In this document: positions 17,308-25,787 of the stretch, one piece after another
Layout of the letters: each line of letters starts with the position of its first letter
Numbering within the stretch: position 1 is the first letter of the stretch
Position numbers and translations under genes: made by a program
The notes under the pieces: generated by a model
What the model was told of the DNA's origin: nothing
What the model saw: only the letters and a program-made list of their open reading frames with translations
The model's database searches: none
Source of the DNA: Frankia alni ACN14a
GTDB lineage: Bacteria > Actinomycetota > Actinomycetes > Frankiales > Frankiaceae
Direction: 5' to 3'
DNA length: 64,000 nucleotides
NCBI RefSeq assembly: GCF_000058485.1
Contig: NC_008278.1
Location: 1,234,962 to 1,298,961, forward strand

Positions 17308-19452
17308 TCAGGCCTGCGGCGCCGGCGCTGACGGGGCTGGGCTCGACAGGTTCGCGAACTCGGCCAGGTAACGGGCACGATTGGTCGGATCCAGCTGCGC
17401 GGCCTGGTCGAACGACTTCTGCGCACCCGCGCGGTCACCGCTGATGTACTGGACGTGGCCGAGCAGGGACAGCAGTTGGGCGCTGCGCGTCGAGCCGTCC
17501 GCGAGGGCGACGGCGTTGCGGTAGGCGTCGACGGCCCGCCGGTAGGCCGCCGGATCGGCGACCCCCCGCGGCGGAAGCTCGACGAGCGCGAGGCCCACCC
17601 ACGCCTCCGACTGCACGGTCCGGCCGGCGGGATCCCCCGTCCCCTCATCGATGGCGAGGCGGAAATGGCGCCGGGCCGCGTCCCAGTCCGCGCTCACGGC
17701 CGCCTGACTCAGGCACGCATAGACCCGCCCGAGGCCAAGGTCGATCTTGCTTCTCGTGAGCCTTTCATATGGAGGGGCCACCTCGCCGGCCGCCAGGAGG
17801 TAGACGTCGATTGACTGGCGCAGATCGGTGACTTTCACCGTGTCGGTCGTGCACTGTCCGCGGGACAGGTGAAAGCGGGCCTCGGCGGCGCCGGTGTGGG
17901 CGCGGCCGAATCGCGGATTGATGCCGGTCGCCTTGCCGAACCAGCCGATCGCCTCGTCGTACCGACCCTTCTTGTCGGCGGCGTTGCCCAGAAACAGATA
18001 GAGGATCTCCTTGCCGTCGGCGTCCTGCCAGCCGGGCATGCCCGCGGCTTTCCGCAGATCGGCGGCGGCCTCGTCATAGTGGCCCAGCGCGTAGTGCCCG
18101 ACACCGAGGACGAAACAGGCCAGCGCGCCGGCACGGGCGGCAAGAACTGTGCGTATTTCGCGCTGGAAGACCGGATTGTCGGCCAGCCCGGCGGGAGCCG
18201 CAACGGGCGTGCCGAACTGGTAGTAGCCGGCCAGTTCCTCGGCTCCGGGGACGAGGCTCCGGTCGATGAAGAACTCCGGGGTGAACACGACGCGATCGGC
18301 GCCGGCCGCCCGCAGGACGCCCCGCACCACGATGTTCGCGTTGCTCCTGTGGACTATCTGATCCGCCCAACCGGCCTGGTCGCCGCGGCCGGAGGGCGCC
18401 CGTCCGATCTTCGACGGTCCCCAGACCTGGACGGCGAGTGACTGCTGGACGGGTTGGAGGCTGCGCACCATCTGGTCCGCGACCAGCGTGGCCGCGTCGG
18501 TCGTCGATGCCGACGGATGGCGCTGGCCGGCATCGTCGACCTCGTCGAACGCGGTGACGGCGACCCGGAGATCGCCGACCATCCGGGCGGACGGCACCCC
18601 GTCGGAGTTGCCCCTGATCATGAGCAGGCCCGCGACGGCGCCCGCGACGACTATCGCGACGCCGACGGTCACCATGAGCGCCCGCGTAGTCAGCAGGGCA
18701 AGGCCGGCCCGCGGCAGCCGCCGTCGTAACCGGGCGGCGTCAGCGCCGGACGAACGACTGGGGGGCGCGCCCACCGATACCGGCGGAGTATCGGTGGGCG
18801 ATGCCCCGACCTCGGCGGTCGGCGATCCGACTTCGGCGGTCGGCGATCCGACCTCGGCAGCCGACGATCCGACCTCGGTAGCAGACGACCCGACCTCGGA
18901 CGGCGGCGGGGCGCCCGGGAATGTCGTGGGCTCGATCCCGACGGTAGACCGATCCGTGGGAAAGCCGCGCGTCGCGACTCGCGCGACCGCCTCGACGCCG
19001 GCGGCGACGAGAACACGGCGTCGTGCCTCGGTCTCGTCCGCGTCGAACAGGTCGACGTGGGCGATCGTCGCCAGCATGCCGGGCAGCGGACAGGCCTCCA
19101 CCCGCAGCGGGATCACCGATCGGGACACGAGTGCCCCCGTCCACACCTGCGAACTCCACGGAGTGTCGAAGTAGGCCGCGGAGGAGATCACCATGGTGAG
19201 CCGGGCGGCCGCCATCTGGGCGTCCGTCCACAGCACATAGTTGACGCCGGGAGGCAGGTCCCAGGCGAGCACTCGCGCTGACAGGCCCCGTTGCTCCAGG
19301 ACGGCCGCGACCCAGGTGGCCCACGGGGCGTCGTCGGACACATGAGACACGAAGACGTCCACGTCCTTCGTGTCGCCAGGCTCGACGGGCCGGCGCTGTG
19401 TCGGCCCCATCCTCATGTCCCGTCGAGGGTCTTCAGCCGGGGTCAGCCCCAC
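17308..19452 (-). CDS. TIR domain - transmembrane - TPR protein
   Basis: A 714-residue single-pass membrane protein. Residues 30-150 are a TIR domain (DVFVSHVSDDAPWATWV, LAWDLPPGVNYV, LTMVISSAAYF, VIPLRVEACPLPGML). Residues 183-220 are a repeated EVGSPTA linker. RLRRRLPR then a helix at about 258-279 (MVTVGVAIVVAGAVAGLLM) predicts N-in/C-out. Outside lie a beta/alpha domain (285-430, DLRVAVTAFDEVD, NANIVVRGVL) and TPR-like helices (435-700: HYDEAAADLRKA, GRYDEAIGWFGKA, DRAGAQKSFDQAAQL). In the segment where related TIR domains usually show an acidic E-W motif, this protein reads SSQVW, so NADase activity is doubtful. It is 18 bp downstream of the lipoprotein gene in one operon. A role in envelope sensing or defence is inference. 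Confidence 0.82.
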   Translation of the reverse strand: MGLTPAEDPRRDMRMGPTQRRPVEPGDTKDVDVFVSHVSDDAPWATWVAAVLEQRGLSARVLAWDLPPGVNYVLWTDAQMAAARLTMVISSAAYFDTPWSSQVWTGALVSRSVIPLRVEACPLPGMLATIAHVDLFDADETEARRRVLVAAGVEAVARVATRGFPTDRSTVGIEPTTFPGAPPPSEVGSSATEVGSSAAEVGSPTAEVGSPTAEVGASPTDTPPVSVGAPPSRSSGADAARLRRRLPRAGLALLTTRALMVTVGVAIVVAGAVAGLLMIRGNSDGVPSARMVGDLRVAVTAFDEVDDAGQRHPSASTTDAATLVADQMVRSLQPVQQSLAVQVWGPSKIGRAPSGRGDQAGWADQIVHRSNANIVVRGVLRAAGADRVVFTPEFFIDRSLVPGAEELAGYYQFGTPVAAPAGLADNPVFQREIRTVLAARAGALACFVLGVGHYALGHYDEAAADLRKAAGMPGWQDADGKEILYLFLGNAADKKGRYDEAIGWFGKATGINPRFGRAHTGAAEARFHLSRGQCTTDTVKVTDLRQSIDVYLLAAGEVAPPYERLTRSKIDLGLGRVYACLSQAAVSADWDAARRHFRLAIDEGTGDPAGRTVQSEAWVGLALVELPPRGVADPAAYRRAVDAYRNAVALADGSTRSAQLLSLLGHVQYISGDRAGAQKSFDQAAQLDPTNRARYLAEFANLSSPAPSAPAPQA
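18811..18894 (-). repeat. Four 21-bp tandem repeats in the TIR-protein linker
   Basis: Units at 18811-18831, 18832-18852, 18853-18873 and 18874-18894 encode EVGSPTA-like heptapeptides. The first two are almost identical and the last two diverged, which indicates a flexible linker that grew by duplication. Confidence 0.88.
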
Positions 19453-19470
19453 GTCCGTCCCCGTGACCGG

Positions 19471-20793
19471 TCAGCCAAGGTGGAAAGGCACCATGATGTC
19501 GGCGAGCGGCGGCTTCGAGGGGAATCCCCCTGCCGGTCGGGCCAGCAGGTTCCATCCGCCCCGGGGATCATCCTCGTCGGTGACCAGCCGGTACCGCGCG
19601 TTTCCCTGGTCGTCCGCCCGTAGGACGACGCTCGTCCGATACTCGCCCTTCGCCTGTGACTCGCCGGCGAAGAAGAAGTCGATCGCCACCTGGTCCCCCG
19701 GCCGGAAACCGGCGAGTTCCACCACGGCCTCGTCGCCGGGATGCAGATCGTTGTCGTAGTCACGGATGACCATCAGCGGGCTGGTGGCTCCTGGGAGCAG
19801 GGTGAACGCGGTCCGCCAGACCTGGCGGCCGTCGGTCGCCGTGACGGTGTACCGGCCGGCCGGGGTGCCGAGAAAGGGCGTCCAGTACAGCGCGTCCAGC
19901 AGCTCGGCATCTGCCGGGGAGTCACAGACCATGCAGATTTCGGTGCTACGTACGACCTCGCCGGAGGCCGCGGTCACCGCGACGGCCAGGCGCGTGCCTG
20001 GATCGAATCCGACCGGGCAGACCTGGTATTTCCGCAGGAGGCCCAGGTCCGCGCCGGTGCGGTCCACCCCGTTGACGAGGATGACCGGGCCCGGCCCGCT
20101 GTATTCCTGGGCGATTTCCCGGCAGGTGGGAAGATCGCCGCCGATGGCTGCGCCAAGGCTGAGATCCACTCCTGCGGGCGGAAGATCGTGGGCGTTGAGG
20201 ACGCTGGAGCCAGCGGGGGACGGCGTGGCGGGCTCGGCTCGGCTACGTGCCGGTTCTGCCTGGTCACCGGCAGCCGCCGGCCCTGCGGGCTGGTCAGCGG
20301 CCGTCTGGGAGGGGGCACGGGCGGCCGAGGGCATCGGTGTCGCGGTCGGCGAAGGCCCACCCGCTGCCGGACGCGCCTGCACTGCGTCGGGGGACGCCGG
20401 TCGGGTCGGGCCAGGCGTCGGCGCACCGTGATGCGCCGAGCTGGCCGGCCGCGGGCTGCCGTGACCCGGTAAGCCGACGTCCTGCCGAGGAACGTGGGGG
20501 GACCGGGAGGGGGAGTCGGCCGGCGAGGGAGACGCGGCGAGCGGCGACCAGGCGGAGCCGGCCGAGGGCGAGGCATCGGCCGGTGTGGGGTGCTCCGGAC
20601 GCGGCGCGACGGTGTCCGCAGGCGGGGAATGGTCCGCCGGTTCCGACGACCCTGACAGTGCGATGGGAGTGGATGCCGCCGGCGCTCCCGCGGGACCGGA
20701 CGACGACCCCGAACATGCGGCCACCACCAGCGGAAGGATCGCGGTGAGCAGAAGGCAGCGGTAACGCTGCGTAGAAAACCCTCGCGACGTCAT
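19471..20793 (-). CDS. Secreted lipoprotein, partner of the TIR-TPR protein
   Basis: A 440-residue predicted lipoprotein. The signal peptide RCLLLTAILPLVVAAC ends in the lipobox VAAC. Residues about 30-205 are a Pro/Ser/Ala-rich spacer. The last 230 residues are a folded domain: PGPVILVNGVDRTGADLGLL, a Cys pair in STEICMVCDSPADAEL, and a beta-rich end (HPGDEAVVELAGFRPGDQV, GEYRTSVVLRADDQGNARY) that looks immunoglobulin-like. I do not recognise the family. The ATG at 20793 (MTSRGFS) is preferred to a start at 20811. Its stop is 18 bp from the TIR gene, so co-expression is likely and both would act at the outer face of the membrane. Confidence 0.7.
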   Translation of the reverse strand: MTSRGFSTQRYRCLLLTAILPLVVAACSGSSSGPAGAPAASTPIALSGSSEPADHSPPADTVAPRPEHPTPADASPSAGSAWSPLAASPSPADSPSRSPHVPRQDVGLPGHGSPRPASSAHHGAPTPGPTRPASPDAVQARPAAGGPSPTATPMPSAARAPSQTAADQPAGPAAAGDQAEPARSRAEPATPSPAGSSVLNAHDLPPAGVDLSLGAAIGGDLPTCREIAQEYSGPGPVILVNGVDRTGADLGLLRKYQVCPVGFDPGTRLAVAVTAASGEVVRSTEICMVCDSPADAELLDALYWTPFLGTPAGRYTVTATDGRQVWRTAFTLLPGATSPLMVIRDYDNDLHPGDEAVVELAGFRPGDQVAIDFFFAGESQAKGEYRTSVVLRADDQGNARYRLVTDEDDPRGGWNLLARPAGGFPSKPPLADIMVPFHLG

Positions 20794-21138
20794 GCAGCCC
20801 CCGGCACGCACATCATCACTGCTTTACGGCGATACTCGCCGGAGGTGAACTATACCGGCCGCACATCGACCGCGATGCGGGGCGGCGCGCTGGTCCGACG
20901 GGCTCGCCCGAGAAGAACGTGGTGGACCGGAAAGAGAAATCGGCAGTGCACCGGGACGCTGGGCGTACCTCCGGAGCGAAATGACCGAAATTTGGCGTCT
21001 CGCAAACGCTTGATGAGCCGGCGAGAACGACGACAACTGCTGCGAGGGTCGAACGGTGGGTTACTCGCGAAGGAGCGTCTCGCTGGACGCGTGTGCACGT
21101 CACATTCCGGAAGCCACGCCGCCCCGACCGGTGATCGA
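20794..21138. other. 345-bp upstream region of the lipoprotein-TIR operon
   Basis: No gene is supported. On the minus strand TATAGT (positions 20854-20849) could be a -10 for the operon, giving a leader of about 50 nt, but no -35 match is clear. The base composition is lower in GC than the flanks, in keeping with an accessory patch. Confidence 0.35.
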
Positions 21139-21400
21139 CTAGGACAGGAGTATGAGCGTCCGACTGGCTTTGACAACGGTGAAGTGTCGGCGGTCGACGG
21201 TGGCGACCTCATCGACGCCGAGTCGTTCCGCGCAGGCGATCACTGATGCATCCACGGTGCCCAGGGCAGGTTGCGGTCCTGGTTGACCAGGTCCGCGATC
21301 CGCAGCCAGTCGGTCGGGTGGACCGATGCAAGACAGCTCGAGCAACGAGCCCGTCGCGACTCCGGCCGCTATCTCACTCTATGTCGATCAACGTGGCTGA
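21139..21400 (-). pseudogene. Frameshifted vapC (PIN-domain toxin) remnant
   Basis: The minus strand at 21139-21270 reads LGTVDASVIACAERLG then VATVDRRHFTVVK, the C-terminal half of a VapC PIN-domain ribonuclease with the acidic residues D, E and D in family spacing. Just upstream a different frame reads LASVHPTDWLRIADLV, the preceding VapC segment, so the two halves are split by a one-base shift near 21270. No start codon, N-terminal PIN Asp or vapB antitoxin was found. Both the remnant call and the frameshift come from motif reading; the 5' limit is approximate. Confidence 0.6.
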
Positions 21401-21452
21401 AATCGCGCGCCCACAGAGCGGCCACGGGGGCTGTGGGTGCGAGGCTGGTGGG

Positions 21453-21737
21453 GTGACTCTGTCGAAGCGCGCGTCCTGGTTCTTGATCGCGGTTGGCGTC
21501 TGGACGTGGGCGATCTGGCCGAATTTCCTGCGGAACATCTGGAAGGATGATCGTTCCTGGGATGACGGCCCGACCGGATTCTTCACCGTCCACCTGGTTC
21601 TGACCGTCGTCTCCCTCGCGGTGGGCAGTGCGGTCGGGTGGCTTGGTATCCGCGCGGTACGCGCCGGTCGTTCGAGCGTCGCCGAAGACGTCGCCCCGTC
21701 CAAGCAGCTGATCGGCTCGGACTCTTCTATGACGTAG
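21453..21737 (+). CDS. SCO4848-type small membrane protein
   Basis: A 94-residue protein with two membrane segments: ASWFLIAVGVWTWAIWP and FFTVHLVLTVVSLAVGSAV, joined by NIWKDDRSWDDGPTG. This matches the small membrane protein family typified by Streptomyces SCO4848, whose function is unknown and which is usually near a D,D-carboxypeptidase and a YihY gene, as here at a distance of about 9 kb. The GTG at 21453 (VTLSKRAS) is chosen on family length; the frame is open upstream to 21246, across the antisense vapC remnant. The last 20 residues are a polar tail. Confidence 0.75.
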   Translation: MTLSKRASWFLIAVGVWTWAIWPNFLRNIWKDDRSWDDGPTGFFTVHLVLTVVSLAVGSAVGWLGIRAVRAGRSSVAEDVAPSKQLIGSDSSMT

Positions 21738-21880
21738 GTACTTCGGCATCGGCCGGGGATGACTTTCGGCGAGATCATGCCGACCTTCGCTGGCCCACGG
21801 CCCACGGCCCATGGCCCATGGCTCAGTGCCTGACCTGGGCCGTTCCGGCTTTGTCGGTGGCATCGGGTAGACACCTGGGC

Positions 21881-24259
21881 ATGGCAGCAGACGAGACGAC
21901 CTCAGCGCATCCGGGGGCCGACGGGTCCGTGGCGGGGACCAGCTCACAGCCGGCCGGCGTGGCCGTCGTACCCGCGGCGGCGGCCGCGCTGGCGGCTGGC
22001 GGCGGGGCGCTGCGGACGCGGGCGGAGGAGCTGCTGCGCGCGTTGGCCGGGCCGGCCGCGGTGCTGCGGGAGGACCAGTGGCAGGCGATCGACGCGTTGG
22101 TCACCCACCGGCGTCGGGTGCTGCTGGTGCAGCGCACCGGTTGGGGCAAGTCTGCGGTGTACTTCCTCGCCACCGCCCTGCTGCGCGGCGAGGCCGGACT
22201 CGGTCCGGCGGACCTGGGTCGGCGTACCGGGCCGACGGTGATCGTCTCGCCGCTGCTCGCGCTCATCCGTAACCAGGCGGCGGCCGCCTCCCGGCTGGGG
22301 ATCCGTGCTGGTGAGATCCACTCTGGCAATGTCACCGAGTGGGACGAGGTCTACGCGGCGTTGCGCGCCGGCGACCTCGATGTGCTGCTCGTCGGGCCGG
22401 AACGGCTGAACAACCCGACCTTCCGCGACGACTACCTGCCCGAGCTCGCCGCGACCACCGGCCTGCTCGTGGTCGACGAAGCGCACTGCATCTCCGACTG
22501 GGGGCACGACTTCCGCCCCGACTACCGCCGCCTGCGGACCCTGATCGCCGGGCTGCGTCCGCAGGTCCCGGTCCTAGCCACCACCGCGACCGCCAACCAG
22601 CGGGTGGTCGAGGACGTCAGCGAGCAGCTTGGTGCCGGTGCCGGTGCCGGTGCCGGCGCCGGGGCGGGTGCGGGTGCCGGCGCCGGGGCGGGGTCAGAGT
22701 CAGGGGCGACGCCGGGCACGCTGGTACTGCGCGGGTCGCTCGACCGCGAGAGCCTGCGGCTCGCCGTCGTCGACCTGCCCCGGGCCGAGCATCGCTTCGG
22801 TTGGCTCGCCGAACGGCTGGGTGAGCTGCCCGGCTCCGGGATCGTCTACACGCTGACCAAGGCGGCGGCGGAGGAGCTGACCGCCTTCCTGCGCGGCGAG
22901 GGGTACCCGGTCGCCTGCTACCACGGGGGCACCGAGGCCGCCGAACGCATCGCCGCCGAGGAGGACCTGCTCGCGAACCGGGTGAAGGCGCTCGTCGCCA
23001 CCAGCGCGCTCGGGATGGGCTTCGACAAGCCGGATCTGGGCTTCGTCGCGCACGTCGGGGCGCCGTCGTCGCCGATCTCCTACTACCAGCAGATCGGCCG
23101 GGCCGGCCGGGCCGTCGAGACCGCCGAGGTCGTCCTCCTGCCCGCGGCGGAGGACCGCGCCATCTGGCGCTACTTCACCGACACCTCCTTTCCACCCGAG
23201 CACGTGGTCCGCGCGGTCCTCGGGGTGCTCGCCGACGCCGACCGGCCGATGTCCACCCAGGCGCTGCTGGCCGCCGTCGACCTCGGCCCCAGCCGGCTCG
23301 ACCAGATGCTGAAGGTCCTCGACACCGACGGCGCGGTCCGCCGGGTCAAGGGCGGCTGGACCGCGACCGGAGCGCCATGGCTCTACGACGAGCCCCGCTA
23401 CCGGCGGGTCGCCGCCGCGCGGGCCGCCGAGCAGCAGGCGATGCTCGACTACATCGCCACCCCCGGTTGCCGGATGGAGTTCCTGCGCCGCCAGCTCGAC
23501 GATCCCCACGCCGCTCCCTGCGGGCGGTGCGACCGGTGCACCGGTCGCACGTGGCCGTCAGCCGTGTCGACGGCGGCCAGCACGCGGGCCCGTGAGGAGC
23601 TGATGCGCCCGGGGGTCGTCATCGAGCCGCGCCGGATGTGGCCGACCGGCATGACCCGGCTGGGCATCAGCCTGTCCGGCCGCATCCCGCCGACGGCCGG
23701 CGCCGAGCCCGGACGCGTGGTGGCGCGGCTCGGCGACATCGGCTGGGGCAACCGCCTGCGGCCGATGTTCGCCGCCGACCCGGCGACCGGCCCCGACCGG
23801 GGCCCCGCCGGGGGACCCGGGCTCGGCAGCGGGGGCGACGGCCCGTTGCCGGCGGACCTGGTGGAGGCGGTCGTGGGCACGCTCGCCCACTGGGACTGGG
23901 CACGTCGGCCGGCCGCGGTGGTCGCGATCGCCTCGCGCGCCCGGCCCCGGCTGGTGGCCAGCCTCGCCGAACGCATCGCCGCGATCGGCCGGCTGCCGCT
24001 GCTGGGCCAGCTCGACCGGGTCGGCGGCGGCCCGCACGCGGGCCAGGTCCACAACAGCGCCCATCGGCTCGCCGGCCTGTGGGAGGCGTTCGCCGTCCCG
24101 CCGGACCTGCAGGGCGCGCTCAGCTCGATCGATGGCCCGATCCTGCTCGTCGACGACCGGATCGTCACCGGCTGGACGATGACGGTGGCCGCCCGCCTGC
24201 TGCGCAGGGCCGGCGCGCCCGCGGTGCTGCCGTTCGCACTCGCCGTCGACACCACCTGA
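21881..24259 (+). CDS. recQ: RecQ-family ATP-dependent DNA helicase with C-terminal PRTase-like domain
   Basis: A 792-residue superfamily 2 helicase acting 3'-5' in DNA repair. LREDQWQAIDAL is the Q motif, QRTGWGKSAVYF Walker A, VVDEAHCISDWGHDF the DEAH box, LATTATAN motif III and YYQQIGRAGR motif VI. A Gly-Ala repeat linker (about residues 250-272) splits the two RecA lobes. The zinc site uses Cys in GCRMEFLR and CGRCDRC. After residue 640 an added domain ends in ILLVDDRIVTGWTMTVA, a PRPP-loop signature as in ComF-type phosphoribosyltransferases; this arrangement occurs in actinobacterial RecQ. The ATG at 21881 is chosen because the upstream frame is non-native. Confidence 0.9.
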   Translation: MAADETTSAHPGADGSVAGTSSQPAGVAVVPAAAAALAAGGGALRTRAEELLRALAGPAAVLREDQWQAIDALVTHRRRVLLVQRTGWGKSAVYFLATALLRGEAGLGPADLGRRTGPTVIVSPLLALIRNQAAAASRLGIRAGEIHSGNVTEWDEVYAALRAGDLDVLLVGPERLNNPTFRDDYLPELAATTGLLVVDEAHCISDWGHDFRPDYRRLRTLIAGLRPQVPVLATTATANQRVVEDVSEQLGAGAGAGAGAGAGAGAGAGAGSESGATPGTLVLRGSLDRESLRLAVVDLPRAEHRFGWLAERLGELPGSGIVYTLTKAAAEELTAFLRGEGYPVACYHGGTEAAERIAAEEDLLANRVKALVATSALGMGFDKPDLGFVAHVGAPSSPISYYQQIGRAGRAVETAEVVLLPAAEDRAIWRYFTDTSFPPEHVVRAVLGVLADADRPMSTQALLAAVDLGPSRLDQMLKVLDTDGAVRRVKGGWTATGAPWLYDEPRYRRVAAARAAEQQAMLDYIATPGCRMEFLRRQLDDPHAAPCGRCDRCTGRTWPSAVSTAASTRAREELMRPGVVIEPRRMWPTGMTRLGISLSGRIPPTAGAEPGRVVARLGDIGWGNRLRPMFAADPATGPDRGPAGGPGLGSGGDGPLPADLVEAVVGTLAHWDWARRPAAVVAIASRARPRLVASLAERIAAIGRLPLLGQLDRVGGGPHAGQVHNSAHRLAGLWEAFAVPPDLQGALSSIDGPILLVDDRIVTGWTMTVAARLLRRAGAPAVLPFALAVDTT
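22631..22692 (+). repeat. Gly-Ala-encoding hexanucleotide repeat in recQ
   Basis: Tandem GGTGCC and its variants GGCGCC/GGGGCG encode an uninterrupted run of about ten Gly-Ala pairs between the helicase lobes. Confidence 0.9.
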
Positions 24260-24565
24260 CCACGCCGCCGCCCGCGCCGACGGCCAAGGCTGCGGCACGC
24301 TGGTTGGACGCGGCGGACGGCTCCGCGCGAGAGGTAATCGGGGCGGGCAGCGGCATGAATAAATGTTCAACTCATGGACGTTTCGGCAGCCGGCTTGGCA
24401 CGCTGTGCGCACACCGAACATCACCCCGGTAAATGGTGTGACATCGAGGTGAAATCGGCCGGCTGACCATGGACAACCCCGGTATTCGTCCTAGCCTTGT
24501 CTCGCGGGGGTTTCGGGGCCGACCGATCGACGGGCGGACGAGACGGAGAGCGGGCACTGATCAAG
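24260..24565. other. 306-bp intergenic region
   Basis: Follows recQ. A less GC-rich stretch at about 24340-24470 should carry the promoter of the next gene, but no clear -35/-10 pair is visible. An alternative TTG start for that gene lies at 24497. Confidence 0.4.
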
Positions 24566-24928
24566 ATGTGGGATGGCGACCGTTGCACCGCGACGGTGAT
24601 GGGGGGCGGGCGGGGATACGTCGCTCACCGGTGTGGCAAGCGAGCGGTCGGGAAGGACCCGGACGGCCTGTGCCGAACCCATCGCCTGGAGCGAGAGGGT
24701 GCGCAGGACACCGACGTCGGCGAGCGGAACTGGCTGCGGGACAAGGATAACGAGCGGCGGCTGAATGAGCTCGCCCGCCATCTCGACGACTTCTACAGCC
24801 TGCGCGTTCGGCTGGAGTACGCCGACTCCTCGCCGACCCGCCCGCCGACCGGGCGACTCCTGGTCGACGCCGACGATCTGCTCCGGGTGCTGCGCGCCCA
24901 GGACCTGATGCCACGTCGCGCCATCTGA
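24566..24928 (+). CDS. Hypothetical protein with Cys/His-rich N-terminus
   Basis: A 120-residue protein of unknown family. The N-terminal 45 residues contain GDRCTATVMGGGRGYVAHRC then LCRTHRLE, three Cys and two His that could bind zinc. The rest is helical and charged (NERRLNELARHLDDFYSLR) and ends GRLLVDADDLLRVLRAQDLM. The ATG at 24566 (MWDGDRC) is preferred; a TTG at 24497 would add 23 residues. It is convergent with sdhB, with a hairpin between them. Confidence 0.5.
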   Translation: MWDGDRCTATVMGGGRGYVAHRCGKRAVGKDPDGLCRTHRLEREGAQDTDVGERNWLRDKDNERRLNELARHLDDFYSLRVRLEYADSSPTRPPTGRLLVDADDLLRVLRAQDLMPRRAI

Positions 24929-24994
24929 TCCGTACCTGGCCGATTCCGGCAGAGGACGGGAAACACGAGGACTCCCGGGAATCGGGACGAGGAT

Positions 24995-25009
24995 CGCGGG
25001 TTTCCCGCG
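24995..25009. terminator. Hairpin between convergent hypothetical gene and sdhB
   Basis: CGCGGG at 24995-25000 pairs with CCCGCG at 25004-25009 around TTT. It lies 67 bp past one stop and 17 bp past the sdhB stop, so it could serve both strands. Confidence 0.45.
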
Positions 25010-25025
25010 CGCCGGTTTCGGTCGA

Positions 25026-25787
25026 TCAGAAGCGGCGGAACAGCAGGGCCCGCTTGACCTCCTGGATCGCCTTGGTGACCTGGATACCCCGCGGGCAGGC
25101 ATTCGTGCAGTTGAAGGTGGTCCGGCAGCGCCAGACGCCCTCACGCTCGTTGAGGATCTCCAGCCGCTCGTCGGCGCCGGCGTCGCGGCTGTCGAAGATG
25201 AAGCGGTGGGCGGCGACGATCGCCTGCGGCCCGAAGTAGTCCCCGTCGTTCCAGAAGACCGGGCAGGACGTCGTGCAGGCCGCGCACATGATGCACTTGG
25301 TGGTGTCGTCGAAGCGGGCCCGGTCCTCGGGGGACTGCAGCCGTTCCCGGGTCGGCTCGTGGTCATCCGTGATCAGATAGGGCTTCACCGCCCGGAACGC
25401 GTCGAAGAACGGTTCCATGTCGACGATCAGGTCCTTCTCGACCGGAAGGCCTTTGATCGGTTCGATGCTGATCTCGGGCCCGAGATCCTTCACGAGCACC
25501 TTGCAGGCGAGCCGGTTGACACCGTTCACCCGCATCGCGTCCGAGCCGCACACGCCGTGGGCGCAGGAACGCCGGAAGGCCAGGGAGCCGTCGAGGTTCC
25601 ACTTCACCCACATGATCGCGTCGAGCAGGCGGTCGCTGGGATCGAACGGCACCTGGTAGCTCTCCCAGCGTGCCTCGTCGGCGAACTCGGGGTCGAACCG
25701 GCGGATCTTGAGCGTGACGGTCACGGGCGCCGGGCCGGTTGCGGCCGGACCCGGGGCCGCGGTGGGCCGGGAGTCGACGACGGTCAT
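25026..25787 (-). CDS. sdhB: Succinate dehydrogenase iron-sulfur subunit SdhB
   Basis: Passes electrons from SdhA flavin to the membrane quinone site in complex II. The 253 residues carry three cluster motifs: RRSCAHGVCGSDAM with a later RLAC for the 2Fe-2S (Asp in the third ligand place, as is common in SdhB), CIMCAACTTSCP for the 4Fe-4S, and CRTTFNCTNACPRGI for the 3Fe-4S. The ATG at 25787 overlaps the sdhA stop by one base (TGATG). Last gene of the sdhC-sdhD-sdhA-sdhB operon. Confidence 0.96.
   Translation of the reverse strand: MTVVDSRPTAAPGPAATGPAPVTVTLKIRRFDPEFADEARWESYQVPFDPSDRLLDAIMWVKWNLDGSLAFRRSCAHGVCGSDAMRVNGVNRLACKVLVKDLGPEISIEPIKGLPVEKDLIVDMEPFFDAFRAVKPYLITDDHEPTRERLQSPEDRARFDDTTKCIMCAACTTSCPVFWNDGDYFGPQAIVAAHRFIFDSRDAGADERLEILNEREGVWRCRTTFNCTNACPRGIQVTKAIQEVKRALLFRRF

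Noticed and set aside
17288-17315. 14-bp duplication at the TIR gene stop codon
   Set aside because: GCGGCGTCAGGCCT is repeated once across the stop, but it changes nothing in the protein and looks like ordinary slippage.
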